Part shown: one piece after another, positions 9,775-18,648 of the stretch | How the letters are laid out: every line of letters begins with the position of its first letter | How positions within the stretch are numbered: the stretch's first letter is position 1 | Assembly (NCBI GenBank): GCA_910583525.1 | Contig: CAJTXL010000005.1 | Coordinates: 1 to 64,000, forward strand | Length of the DNA stretch: 64,000 nucleotides | Direction: 5' to 3' | Origin: an uncultured Muribaculaceae bacterium | Lineage (GTDB): Bacteria > Bacteroidota > Bacteroidia > Bacteroidales > Muribaculaceae | Notes under the pieces: generated by a model | Seen by the model: only the letters and a program-made list of their open reading frames with translations | What the model was told of the DNA's origin: nothing | The model's database searches: none | Program-made: the position numbers and the translations under genes

Positions 9775-11553
9775 ATGACACCACAGAACTCTCCGCAACA
9801 GCCGCCGTCGAGACAGCCCGGCAAAATAGCCCGGATGCTCTCAATAGAGCGCATCAAGGCCGAAGTAAAGGCCGTATCCGAACGTTTCCCTGTCACTCTT
9901 GTATTCATCGGACTGGCAACACTTTATGCGCTCACCTGCGTATGGGACGCCAACTGGCCCGACCACGTGAACATTGCCGCCTGCGTCAGCCTGTCGTTGG
10001 CATGCCTGTTGTCGCTTGCCGCATATCTGTGGTGCGAGTACCTGCACGCCGAACGCCGCTCGCTGCTGTGGCAGCTGCTGACGATTGCATTTGCACTTGT
10101 CAATTTTATATACCTCTACAACCGCGCCGAATACCTCAGCCTTGCCGACGGCATAGGCTATAGCGCAGCCTACACGGCATTGGTAGTGGCGATATTCTTT
10201 CTGCCGATAGCACGCCGTTCATCGATAAAACTACAATGGCTCTATTCGGTAAATGTCCTCGAGGCCGTAGCCTTGGCTTTACTCCTGCAGATAGTGCTGG
10301 GCATATTCGTCTCGATTGTTTTCGGCACAATCAGTCTGCTTTTCGGTGTATCATCGTTTAAATTAAGCATGTCGTTCGGTATCGTGCTGGCCGGCGCACT
10401 CCCAGTAATGGCAGGATTGTGCTATCTGCCGCGAGCCACCGACATCGAAGCCCAAACCGAACGCGACACCGTACAAGCATCGGCGATATCGGCATTCACG
10501 AAAAACGTGCTGATGCCGCTCGCCCTCGTCTATACCGTCATCCTTTATGTCTATGGCCTTAAAATACTGTTCACCCTCACGCTTCCAAACGGCTACATAT
10601 GCTGGATGGTTACGGGCATCGTATCGGCCGTACTGCTGATAGTCTACGGCCTGCAAGGCTACATATGCAGCGCCGGCACTAAAGCCGCCACCAAACGACT
10701 GGCCGCGATAGCACTCAGATGGTTCCCGGCAATACTGCTGCCGCTGCTTGTGCTGATGAGCGTAGCCATTTTCTATCGCATCAACCAATACGGCATCACC
10801 ACAAGCCGCCTCTATGTGGCAACGTTCAACATCTGGGCTTATTTCGCCGTCGCCTACCTGATAATAGCAAAGCTGCCGAAACTCAACCTTGTGGCGACAT
10901 CATTCGCCGTGATATTCCTGCTGACATCGGTAATACCGCACTTCAATTACTGCACCTGGGGCATAAGCGCCGTGCAGCACAAAGTGACGGAGGCGCTCAA
11001 AACCGCCGGCGCCGAGAAATTTCCGCTCAGCTACGAAGAACTTCTCGACATCGTAGGCACTCTGTCTGAAGATGAAGCCGAAAACATAGCTTACGACCTC
11101 GACTACCTCGACGATTGGGATAACCACTCGGCCGTCGAAAGCATCGTCAAGAGCAGAACACGAATCTACCGATGGGAAATAATGAACGCCTGCAAAACCC
11201 CGTCAGCCAAATTTGAAGCCCGGAATGAAGTCAGGGCACTAAGCCCCGTGCCCCAAGGATTCGCTTCGGTCGAGTACATGACCAAATACGACTACAGCGA
11301 CTTTGCCACGCACGGGGGCAAATACCCTCTCAAGATGCCGAACGGGCAGACCGTCGACATCCCCGTAGACAGCCTATGCCGGATAAGCACTGAAAGCATA
11401 CGCTTTGTGCCGGCAAGGCTCGACATCGTAGACCGTCCCGGCGACATTTTCATGCTCACAGACTATAATATCAACGGCGACCGCCGCCGCGAAAAACCAT
11501 ACAGCTATATCAGCGTCAGCGGCTACTACTTCACCAATAACACAGAACAATAA
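9775..11553 (+). CDS. DUF4153-type polytopic membrane protein
   Basis: The protein has 592 residues from the ATG at 9775. An in-frame ATG at 9733 lies inside prfA and is less likely. The first roughly 400 residues form about ten to twelve hydrophobic segments in pairs. The last 190 or so are hydrophilic and would form a soluble domain. The overall pattern fits DUF4153, a family of inner-membrane proteins of unknown function common in Bacteroidetes. No catalytic motif is recognisable. The stop codon overlaps the pyrF start by one base (TAATG), so translation of the two is probably coupled. A biochemical link to pyrimidine synthesis is not implied. Confidence 0.75.
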   Translation: MTPQNSPQQPPSRQPGKIARMLSIERIKAEVKAVSERFPVTLVFIGLATLYALTCVWDANWPDHVNIAACVSLSLACLLSLAAYLWCEYLHAERRSLLWQLLTIAFALVNFIYLYNRAEYLSLADGIGYSAAYTALVVAIFFLPIARRSSIKLQWLYSVNVLEAVALALLLQIVLGIFVSIVFGTISLLFGVSSFKLSMSFGIVLAGALPVMAGLCYLPRATDIEAQTERDTVQASAISAFTKNVLMPLALVYTVILYVYGLKILFTLTLPNGYICWMVTGIVSAVLLIVYGLQGYICSAGTKAATKRLAAIALRWFPAILLPLLVLMSVAIFYRINQYGITTSRLYVATFNIWAYFAVAYLIIAKLPKLNLVATSFAVIFLLTSVIPHFNYCTWGISAVQHKVTEALKTAGAEKFPLSYEELLDIVGTLSEDEAENIAYDLDYLDDWDNHSAVESIVKSRTRIYRWEIMNACKTPSAKFEARNEVRALSPVPQGFASVEYMTKYDYSDFATHGGKYPLKMPNGQTVDIPVDSLCRISTESIRFVPARLDIVDRPGDIFMLTDYNINGDRRREKPYSYISVSGYYFTNNTEQ

Positions 11554-12380
11554 TGAAACGCACCGAACTTGTCGAAAACATTTTCCGCAAAGGCTCGTTC
11601 CTATGCGTCGGCCTCGACACCGACATTAAAAAAATACCTGAATGCGTCACAGGCTCGCCGGCAGAGCGCATCATAGCCTTCAACAAAGCCATAATCGACG
11701 CCACAGCACCTTATTGCGTGGCATACAAACCAAATATCGCATTCTATGAAAGTCTCGGTGCCGACGGATGGAAGGCGCTCGAAGAGACTGTAGCATACAT
11801 TCGTGCCAAGCACCCCGACCAATTCATAATCGCCGACGCCAAACGCGGCGACATCGGCAACACCGCGGCACTGTATGCCCGTGCATTCTTCGAAAACATG
11901 GACTTCGATGCAGTGACACTCGCGCCATACATGGGCGAGGACTCCGTCAAGCCATTTCTCGCATACGAAAACCGCTGGAGCATAATACTGGCACTGACAT
12001 CCAACCCGTCGGCAAAAGACTTTGAGACCTTCACCGACAGCAAGGGCACACCCTTGTACGAACGCGTGATACGCCGTTCAAAACATTGGGGCAAACCGAC
12101 AAACACAATGTATGTGGTAGGAGCCACCCAGGCCGAAAGTCTCGACAAAATCCGAGAAGCGGCGCCGCGCCATTTTCTGCTTGTGCCCGGCGTAGGCGCT
12201 CAGGGCGGCAGCCTCGAAGAAGTGGCACGCCACGGCCTTATCGATGAGTGCGGCCTGCTCGTGAACAGCTCAAGGGGCATAATCTACGCATCGACCGGCA
12301 CAGACTTCGCAGAAGCCGCAGCAAAGGCTGCCAAAGAACTGTCTGACAAAATGACGGTGCTGCTCGGCGAAATGGCATAA
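11553..12380 (+). CDS. pyrF: Orotidine 5'-phosphate decarboxylase (type 2)
   Basis: This 275-residue protein makes UMP from OMP in the last step of de novo pyrimidine synthesis. The catalytic DxKxxD signature is present as D95, K97 and D100 in ADAKRGDIGNTA. The late substrate-binding region reads LVPGVGAQGG. Length and this signature match the longer type 2 OMP decarboxylases of Bacteroidetes rather than the roughly 230-residue E. coli type. Translation is probably coupled to the upstream gene through the TAATG overlap. A hairpin at 12413-12447 follows. Confidence 0.95.
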   Translation: MKRTELVENIFRKGSFLCVGLDTDIKKIPECVTGSPAERIIAFNKAIIDATAPYCVAYKPNIAFYESLGADGWKALEETVAYIRAKHPDQFIIADAKRGDIGNTAALYARAFFENMDFDAVTLAPYMGEDSVKPFLAYENRWSIILALTSNPSAKDFETFTDSKGTPLYERVIRRSKHWGKPTNTMYVVGATQAESLDKIREAAPRHFLLVPGVGAQGGSLEEVARHGLIDECGLLVNSSRGIIYASTGTDFAEAAAKAAKELSDKMTVLLGEMA

Positions 12381-12412
12381 GAGCAAACGCAGAAATACTG
12401 AACAAAACATCA

Positions 12413-12447
12413 TCGGAGCGTGTATTAATCATATATACACGTTCCGA
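12413..12447 (+). terminator. Hairpin after pyrF, directly before the next start codon
   Basis: The 13-nt arms TCGGAGCGTGTAT (12413-12425) and ATACACGTTCCGA (12435-12447) pair completely, with one G-U pair, around a 9-nt loop. The run TTGTTT follows, then the ATG at 12454. It can act as the pyrF terminator, but it also sits where the leader of the small downstream gene would be. Confidence 0.6.
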
Positions 12448-12453
12448 TTGTTT

Positions 12454-12678
12454 ATGAAAAGACATTTCAACTACAGACCTCGATGCGTGACCCTGCTGTC
12501 AGCCATAGTGATGGCATTGGCGCTCTGCATTGCGATGCCGTCGTGCGGCACAATCCGCACACATGCCGGCATAGAACACGACTACCGCTACGATTTTGAC
12601 GACGGATACCGCCATCACCACAAAAAACATAAAAAGCACAAGAAATACCACAAGAAGCACGGACACCATCACCATTAG
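12454..12678 (+). CDS. Small His/Lys-rich lipoprotein
   Basis: The product has 74 residues from the ATG. A TTG six bases earlier could add two residues. A basic start and a hydrophobic stretch (residues 12-28) end in the lipobox MPSC with Cys31, predicting a lipid-anchored protein. A short acidic linker (HDYRYDFDDGYR) leads to an extreme tail: residues 54-74 contain 11 histidines and 8 lysines. No family is recognised. The tail suggests binding of metal ions or of an anionic polymer, which is inference only. The gene stands between two hairpins (12413-12447 and 12690-12722), so it may be its own transcription unit. Confidence 0.6.
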   Translation: MKRHFNYRPRCVTLLSAIVMALALCIAMPSCGTIRTHAGIEHDYRYDFDDGYRHHHKKHKKHKKYHKKHGHHHH

Positions 12679-12689
12679 TCAATACACGG

Positions 12690-12722
12690 CAAGGGCGCAC
12701 CGGAAACACCGACGCGCCCTTG
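12690..12722. terminator. Bidirectional terminator-like hairpin
   Basis: CAAGGGCGC (12690-12698) pairs with GCGCCCTTG (12714-12722) around ACCGGAAACACCGAC, which can add an inner CGG/CCG pairing. It lies between the convergent His-rich lipoprotein gene and the DUF5723-type gene. Confidence 0.65.
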
Positions 12723-12740
12723 TCTTGCATACGATATATT

Positions 12741-14177
12741 TTACTTTTTGGCGCTGCCGAAAGTAACGTTGAAACCGAAGTTGATAGATGCGCAAGCATT
12801 GCCAACCGGCACAAACTGCGGCGTAACCTTGAAGAACTGATGGTCGGAACCGATAAAGAAGTTGAAGCCCTTGGGATGCAGGTTGAGCATCCATCCGAAC
12901 GACGAACCATAGGTCGATGCACCATAGTTGACTGTCATGTCGAACCACCGGCAAGGCTTCAGGTTAGCGTAAAAACGGCCTTCTGTCCACGACTGACAGC
13001 CTGCTATGTAGCTCGAAAAGAGGAAACCGCCGGTAAGGCCGCGATAGAAAGGCATGGTGTACTCGGCACCCACACGGATGGTGGCGTTGAGCATCTTTTT
13101 GTAGCCACTCTTGTCGCCGTCGCGGTGGAAGTTGACCACATCCTGAAGGTCATCCCACATACGGTCGAGCTGTTCCGAAAGCTTGTTTTCTTCAGGCTGG
13201 TCATCGTTGATTGCAATGTCTTTGAATCCGTCGAATGTCCATTCACCCTTGCCGGTTTTTGCCGTCACGCCATCTTTCCACTTCATGAAACCGAGGTCGG
13301 TGACTGCGGCAGACAGCTGCAGGTCGGGTAGCAGCTGGTATGTGGCGCCGAGGTCCACCCCAAGACCGTAACCGGCAATTCCGAAGTTATTGTAGTCGAT
13401 GTCGCCCCATTCTACAAGGTCGGCATCTTCCGGCTTGTCGTAGTCGACGCCGGCTTCTTTCTTAGTAGGCACATAGAGGCCGCTGCCGGCAGCCATCTGC
13501 AACTCGCCGTTAGCGCGTATATGCCACTGGTCATGGCTCATACGGACATCCATGTTTTTGATGTGAGCCGTAACATTGGCAAGACCTACAAGAACTTTGA
13601 CTTTGGCGCCAATGGTAAGTCTGTTGTTGATTTTATGGCTGTGTCCGAGGCCGATTTCGGCATATGCGGTAGCATTTGCCTTGACGTCCTTGAAATTGTA
13701 GCGTGTATCTTCGCCGGTCTGTCCGAGTTTCATGAAGCGGAACAAATCTTTAGGCAGATTTACGCCCATGTCGGTGTGAAAACCGATTGAAATGGTGTTG
13801 AAGCCCTTGAAAGCCCTGAAGCCGGTCGACAAAATCGTCATGTCGACGTTGGCATTTATATGATTGTTGTTTGCGAGCTTGTCGAGGAACTCGTTGGCAT
13901 CTACCGTCGGGCTCATGAATGTTGTGAGCTTGTATTGGCTGCCGGGCTGAGTCTTGTAGAGGAACTTGTCGACACCGACATTCGAGAAAAGCGATACATC
14001 GTAGTTGCCCAACACGGGTATCGAGAAATAGTTACGCTCGCCCATGAAGGCCGGGTTAAGTTCGTGACGGAACGAATAGCCGTCCATAAAATATGCCGTG
14101 CGAGGTGCTTCCTGAGCCGAAGCCATAAAGGCGCACACTGCCGCAAGACATGCTATGATTTTTTTGATGTGTGTCAT
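12741..14177 (-). CDS. DUF5723-type outer-membrane-like protein
   Basis: I place the start at 14177 because MTHIKKIIACLAAVCAFMASAQ is a clear signal peptide. The frame is open to an ATG at 14222 that overlaps the upstream stop by 4 nt (ATGA). From 14177 the product has 478 residues. The mature protein begins with a region around ELNPAFMGERNYFSIPVLGNYDVSLFSNVGV (quoted in part: NPAFMGERN, GNYDVSLFSN), as in DUF5723, and continues in amphipathic beta strands ending with ASINFGFNVTFG, as expected of an outer-membrane barrel. Function is unknown. The close junction with the lipoprotein gene upstream suggests the two products work together at the cell surface. Confidence 0.7.
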   Translation of the reverse strand: MTHIKKIIACLAAVCAFMASAQEAPRTAYFMDGYSFRHELNPAFMGERNYFSIPVLGNYDVSLFSNVGVDKFLYKTQPGSQYKLTTFMSPTVDANEFLDKLANNNHINANVDMTILSTGFRAFKGFNTISIGFHTDMGVNLPKDLFRFMKLGQTGEDTRYNFKDVKANATAYAEIGLGHSHKINNRLTIGAKVKVLVGLANVTAHIKNMDVRMSHDQWHIRANGELQMAAGSGLYVPTKKEAGVDYDKPEDADLVEWGDIDYNNFGIAGYGLGVDLGATYQLLPDLQLSAAVTDLGFMKWKDGVTAKTGKGEWTFDGFKDIAINDDQPEENKLSEQLDRMWDDLQDVVNFHRDGDKSGYKKMLNATIRVGAEYTMPFYRGLTGGFLFSSYIAGCQSWTEGRFYANLKPCRWFDMTVNYGASTYGSSFGWMLNLHPKGFNFFIGSDHQFFKVTPQFVPVGNACASINFGFNVTFGSAKK

Positions 14178-14218
14178 GATTGGTCTGTGTTGTGGGTTGT
14201 TCGGTAATGGGAAGCGTT

Positions 14219-16018
14219 TCATTCGTCATCTCTGTCGTTGAGGTCGACCGAGATGCCGCCCAGTATCTTTATGCGGATATCTTCAAACTTCAGGCTCTGT
14301 TCCTTGTTTAGGTTAACGCCTTTTGAAGCTTCGGTGGTGACAGCATCGAAAATCAGACGTATGCCGTCGAGGTCGGAAAGGCTCGCGCCTTTCGACGAAA
14401 TGGTGATTTTGAGGGTAGAACGCGACGGTGAATCAAGCGTACCGGCAGCAACAAGGCCTTCGACCTTGGCCTCGGGTTCTGTTAGCACATTGTCTTCGCC
14501 GACACCGAGAGCCTTGACTTCGGGGGTCATAGACAGAGGCACGGTGTTTATTGCCGTAAGGCTCACTTCGACCGTGTCGAAATTGTAGTCGTCGAGGTCA
14601 GAATCCCAACCTTGGTCGTTGTGTGTGTAGTTTAGGTGCATCTTGTCGCCGAAAGCCAATGGCACTACGGCTTCGTAGGACGGCACATCGAAAACATAGG
14701 TACTTCCGAGCTCGAATGTCACACGCTCTTTGACGGGCTGGCACTCTGCCACAAACGAAATACGGTCGGGGATGGTCTCGATGATGTCGCTGAGATTCTC
14801 AACCACGACATTGGTGACACCGGAACCGGCTACAGGACGGCGCGAAAGCACAATAGTGTTGTGGCCCGGCGTGACAGTTATTGGCGTGAAACCGTATTTG
14901 CTTCCTATTTTAACGTTGGCAATAGGAGCGTTTTTGAGGAACGCTTCGAGAACGCCGCTGACCTCTACACTCAAAGGTGAGGAGTTGTCGACAACAAACG
15001 TTATCTGTGGATTATCCATGTCGAGAGTATTGTTCCCTTCACTGAGGAAATCGGGTATGTCAGTGATGTCGAACGATGTTTCCACGTCGGGTATGTCGGG
15101 GTTTACCTCGCCGGTAACGCTCAGAATACGCGGTGCTTTGCCGGGGTCGCCTGTATTGACAACCGATGTCGAGGTAACCAGCACAAGGTTTGCCGTTCCG
15201 CCGACCGGAAGGTCGCCGTTCGTCAGAGAAACATCGCCTTCGGCCTTGAGTTCACAATCGAGGTTGAACTCGCCGTCATGCAGACCCTGTCCGTCCGGCA
15301 GATTTTCGAGGTTGACTTTCGACAAATGTATCGATGCTTTCAGAGGGTTGTTGGCCCGAATAGGCGTGTCGTTTATGAAGCTTACCGTATGGCCGTCGTC
15401 GAGGACTTTAAGAAACTGTCTTGTCGACGGGTCGGTAATCTCAACAGTCCACGAGTCAGGGAATACGGCGCGGAAATCGGTGTCGATATACGCCGTGCCG
15501 CTGTAGTCATTCGACTCAAAACCTACGGTAAAGTTGATGTCTATCGAAACCTCTGCCGAATAGAGGGCTACAAGCTGGTCGGTGACATTGGAGCTGCGCA
15601 GGCTTATTTTGTTGGTGGTAGTGGCACGTGCCGTAATTTTAGGAAGATTCACATTGACATAGTTGAGATTGCCCGAACGCATAACGTTGGGAGCCATATT
15701 GTCAATTTCCACTTCGTCGATATGATACTCCGACGATTCGGCGTGGCCGCTTTGCACAAGGGCATAGTCGCCTATGTTCTTGAGGCCATACTGGCCGACA
15801 TATTCAGCCGCCTTGATTGAACTGCCATCGTCAATATCGAAAATCTGGTCGAGGGTGATTTTGTCAGTACTGCTCGAAGGAAGTGTTATCATGTTGCCTC
15901 CGAGAGTCATGTTGAGGTCGATATCCTCAGTCAGGTCGTAGTCATTATCCACGCACGAACTGAGCGATATCACGGCTATACATAGTGCAGCCGCGTTGAT
16001 ACGAAATAATTTGAACAT
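14219..16018 (-). CDS. Large lipoprotein of unknown function
   Basis: The ATG at 16018 is chosen because it gives a lipoprotein signal (MFKLFRINAAALCIAV, lipobox LSSC, Cys22) and lies downstream of a consensus promoter at 16079-16110. The longer frame reaches 16057. The 599-residue protein has no recognised enzyme motif. It starts with an acidic segment (DNDYDLTEDIDLNMTLGG) and then consists mainly of predicted beta-sandwich repeats rich in Asp, Asn, Thr and Val. Its stop overlaps the first possible start of the DUF5723-type gene by 4 nt, so the two form a coupled pair. A surface or adhesion role is possible but unproven. Confidence 0.65.
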   Translation of the reverse strand: MFKLFRINAAALCIAVISLSSCVDNDYDLTEDIDLNMTLGGNMITLPSSSTDKITLDQIFDIDDGSSIKAAEYVGQYGLKNIGDYALVQSGHAESSEYHIDEVEIDNMAPNVMRSGNLNYVNVNLPKITARATTTNKISLRSSNVTDQLVALYSAEVSIDINFTVGFESNDYSGTAYIDTDFRAVFPDSWTVEITDPSTRQFLKVLDDGHTVSFINDTPIRANNPLKASIHLSKVNLENLPDGQGLHDGEFNLDCELKAEGDVSLTNGDLPVGGTANLVLVTSTSVVNTGDPGKAPRILSVTGEVNPDIPDVETSFDITDIPDFLSEGNNTLDMDNPQITFVVDNSSPLSVEVSGVLEAFLKNAPIANVKIGSKYGFTPITVTPGHNTIVLSRRPVAGSGVTNVVVENLSDIIETIPDRISFVAECQPVKERVTFELGSTYVFDVPSYEAVVPLAFGDKMHLNYTHNDQGWDSDLDDYNFDTVEVSLTAINTVPLSMTPEVKALGVGEDNVLTEPEAKVEGLVAAGTLDSPSRSTLKITISSKGASLSDLDGIRLIFDAVTTEASKGVNLNKEQSLKFEDIRIKILGGISVDLNDRDDE

Positions 16019-16078
16019 ATATTGGTGATTGTTATTATGGCGTAAATCTTTATTCACTTAAATATCGGCAAAATTAAT

Positions 16079-16110
16079 CTTTATTTACAAACTAAACAAA
16101 ATTTCACCAT
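16079..16110 (-). promoter_or_regulatory. Consensus promoter for the lipoprotein/DUF5723 pair
   Basis: The minus strand reads TTTG (16110-16107), a 20-nt spacer, then TAATTTTG (16086-16079). This is a full Bacteroidetes -33/-7 match, about 60 nt before the start codon at 16018. Confidence 0.75.
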
Positions 16111-16240
16111 AAAAAAGACAACCCGTAACAGCATTGTAACCGACAGCCCGACCAATGCAATCTTACTACAGCTGCAAAAACAAAAGGAACACCATTGCAG
16201 ATAACGCATTCTCACCAACCGACAAGCAACAGCACGTTCT

Positions 16241-16364
16241 AAAAGTTTCCCAAAGCGCAGCGAAAACATCCTGTAAATAAATGCTTTAGCAATTTCATAA
16301 AACCCAAAAGTTTTCCAAAACGAAAACTTTGTTGAAAAATAAACGTTTAGAAATTTGCCAAAAC
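16241..16364. repeat. Imperfect tandem duplication upstream of nrdD
   Basis: Two roughly 60-bp units lie head to tail. Unit A (16241-16302) and unit B (16306-16364) share AAAAGTTTyCCAAA, CGAAAAC, AAATAAA and TTTAG-AATTT blocks in the same order, with small gaps. Unit B also contains a perfect 9-bp inverted repeat, AAAGTTTTC (16307-16315) with GAAAACTTT (16322-16330). The duplication ends just upstream of the nrdD -7 element and includes its -33 region. It may be a duplicated operator. The rest of the 16019-16440 gap holds the two divergent promoters, and I see no gene in it. Confidence 0.55.
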
Positions 16365-16385
16365 GGTAAATCTTGCGTAGCTTTG
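16354..16385 (+). promoter_or_regulatory. Consensus promoter for nrdD-nrdG
   Basis: TTTG at 16354-16357 and TAGCTTTG at 16378-16385, separated by 20 nt, match the Bacteroidetes promoter. Transcription would begin near 16392, giving a leader of about 50 nt before the nrdD start at 16441. Confidence 0.75.
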
Positions 16386-16440
16386 CAGCAGCAAAATTTC
16401 ACCATCACATCTGAAATCCATATACACAAATCCCTCAATA

Positions 16441-18648
16441 ATGATACAGGTAGTAGTAAAGCGCGACGGTCGCGTCGTGGGCTATAACGAAGAAAAAATC
16501 AAGGCTGCCATACGCAAAGCCATGCTAACGACCGAGCTTGGCGAAGACGAGGCTCTGATACAGAAAATCGCCGACCGCATAGGCGCCCACGGCACAGAAC
16601 GAATGACCGTGGAAGAAATTCAGGACATGGTCGAAGTAGAGCTGATGAACAGCCCCCGAAAAGAAGTCGCAAAACGCTACATCGCCTACCGCGACCAGCG
16701 CAGCATTGCCCGAAAAGCAAAGACGCGCGACATGTTCCACGAAATCATCGAAGCGAAAAACAACGACATCACGCGCGAAAACGCCAACATGAACACCGAC
16801 TCGCCCGCCGGAATGATGATGAAATTCGCCAGCGAGACCACAAAGCCGTTCGTCGACGACTATCTCCTCTCTGCCGAGGCCCGCGAAGCCGTACGCCACA
16901 ACTACATCCACATACACGACAAAGACTACTACCCCACCAAGAGTTTCACCTGCGTACAGCACCCTCTCGACAACATACTCAAATACGGTTTCACTGCCGG
17001 CCACGGCGAATCGCGTCCGGCAAAACGCATCGAGACCGCCTCGATAATCGCGTGCATATCGCTTGAAACCGCACAGAACGAAATGCACGGCGGACAGGCC
17101 ATCCCGGCATTCGACTTCTATCTGGCTCCTTTCGTCCGCAGTTCCTTAAAAGAAGAAATTGAAGTTCTCGAAAATCTGTCGGGCGAAGACCTCTCCGACC
17201 TATACGACGCCAAGTTCGACGACTATCTCAAAAAGCCTCTCGACGGGCTGACAGGCAAAGAGCGCTATCTGCAGCACGCCATAAACCGCACCGTAGGCCG
17301 TGTGCACCAGGCGATGGAAGCCTTCATTCACAACATGAACACTATCCACAGCCGCGGCGGCAACCAGGTGGTTTTCAGCTCCATCAACTACGGCACCGAC
17401 ACTTCGGCCGAAGGACGTTGCATAATCCGCGAACTGCTCCACTCCACATACGAAGGCGTAGGCAACGGCGCCACGGCCATATTCCCCATACAGATATGGA
17501 AGAAAAAACGCGGCGTGAGCTATCTGCCTACCGACCGCAACTACGACCTCTACCGCCTTGCATGCAAAGTGACGGCACGCCGCTTCTTCCCTAACTTCGT
17601 GAACCTCGACGCCACTTACAACCAACACGAAAAATGGAACGCCGACGACCCCTTGCGCTACCGCTATGAAGTTGCAACGATGGGATGCCGCACGCGCGTG
17701 TTCGAAAACCGTTTCGGCGAAAAGACATCCATAGGCCGAGGCAACCTCTCTTTCACCACCGTAAACCTCGTGCGACTCGCCATTGAGTGCATGCCCGTAC
17801 AGGACCGCAAAGAGCGCATCGACCTGTTCTTCCGCAAACTCGACGAAGTGCTCGAAATAACCGCGCGGCAGCTCAACGACCGCTTCAACTTCCAAAAGAC
17901 AGCGCTCGTCAAGCAATTCCCCCTGCTTATGTCAAAGCTTTGGAACGGCGGCGACAAACTTCGTCCCAACGAGACCGTCGAAGCCGTGATAAACCAGGGC
18001 ACGCTCGGCATAGGCTTCATCGGACTGGCCGAATGCCTCATAGCCCTCACCGGCAAGCACCACGGCGAAAGCGATGAGGCGCAGGCTCTCGGACTGAAGA
18101 TAGTAGGCCACATGCGCAGCCGCGTGAATGACTTCTGCGAACAATATAAACACAACTACTCGGTGCTCGCAACCCCGGCCGAAGGCCTCTCGGGAAAATT
18201 CACCGCCAAAGACCGCAAATCGTTCGGCATCATCGCAGGCATCACCGACAAGATATACTACACAAACTCGAACCACGTGCCCGTCTACTACCACTGCAGC
18301 CCGAAGCACAAGGCCGAAGTAGAAGCGCCCTACCATGCACTCACAGGCGGCGGCCATATATTCTATGTCGAAATCGACGGCGACGCAACCCACAACCCCG
18401 ACGCCATAGCGGCCATCGTCGACCTTATGAACCAAAACAACATTGGCTACTGCTCGGTGAACCACAACCGCAACCGCTGCATGGAATGCGGATACGAAGA
18501 CGCTTCGGCCCAACTCGACGAATGCCCCAAATGCCACAGCAAGGAGATTGACCGCCTCCAACGCATCACAGGCTACCTTGTCGGCACTACCGACCGTTGG
18601 AACAACGCGAAACTCGCCGAACTGAACGACCGCGTAGTGCATGAATAA
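16441..18648 (+). CDS. nrdD: Anaerobic (class III) ribonucleoside-triphosphate reductase
   Basis: This 735-residue glycyl-radical enzyme reduces NTPs to dNTPs without oxygen. An ATP-cone regulatory domain occupies about residues 3-90 (VVKRDGRVVGYNEEKI). The catalytic barrel includes the SIIACISLE segment with an active-site cysteine. A zinc site near the C-terminus shows CMECG and CPKC. The radical loop reads RITGYL with Gly711. All expected parts are present. nrdG overlaps its last 8 nt, so the activase is translated with it. The upstream duplicated region suggests dedicated control. Confidence 0.97.
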   Translation: MIQVVVKRDGRVVGYNEEKIKAAIRKAMLTTELGEDEALIQKIADRIGAHGTERMTVEEIQDMVEVELMNSPRKEVAKRYIAYRDQRSIARKAKTRDMFHEIIEAKNNDITRENANMNTDSPAGMMMKFASETTKPFVDDYLLSAEAREAVRHNYIHIHDKDYYPTKSFTCVQHPLDNILKYGFTAGHGESRPAKRIETASIIACISLETAQNEMHGGQAIPAFDFYLAPFVRSSLKEEIEVLENLSGEDLSDLYDAKFDDYLKKPLDGLTGKERYLQHAINRTVGRVHQAMEAFIHNMNTIHSRGGNQVVFSSINYGTDTSAEGRCIIRELLHSTYEGVGNGATAIFPIQIWKKKRGVSYLPTDRNYDLYRLACKVTARRFFPNFVNLDATYNQHEKWNADDPLRYRYEVATMGCRTRVFENRFGEKTSIGRGNLSFTTVNLVRLAIECMPVQDRKERIDLFFRKLDEVLEITARQLNDRFNFQKTALVKQFPLLMSKLWNGGDKLRPNETVEAVINQGTLGIGFIGLAECLIALTGKHHGESDEAQALGLKIVGHMRSRVNDFCEQYKHNYSVLATPAEGLSGKFTAKDRKSFGIIAGITDKIYYTNSNHVPVYYHCSPKHKAEVEAPYHALTGGGHIFYVEIDGDATHNPDAIAAIVDLMNQNNIGYCSVNHNRNRCMECGYEDASAQLDECPKCHSKEIDRLQRITGYLVGTTDRWNNAKLAELNDRVVHE

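Noticed and set aside
9733..9775. Longer start for the DUF4153 gene inside prfA
   Set aside because: The added 14 residues come from the prfA end region; the ATG at 9775 right after the prfA stop is more natural.
16081..16269. 62-codon frame on the minus strand in the nrdD upstream gap
   Set aside because: It runs through the promoter of the lipoprotein gene and the duplicated nrdD control region; no coding character.
16241..16440. NrdR box or cobalamin riboswitch before nrdD
   Set aside because: No pair of NrdR-like boxes and no riboswitch core could be recognised in the short leader; only the tandem duplication and promoter are supported.
17932..18642. Open frame of 236 codons opposite nrdD, and a similar one at 17200-17916
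   Set aside because: NrdD is intact with all its motifs; the opposite frames are rich in Val, Ala and Phe as expected for antisense shadows.
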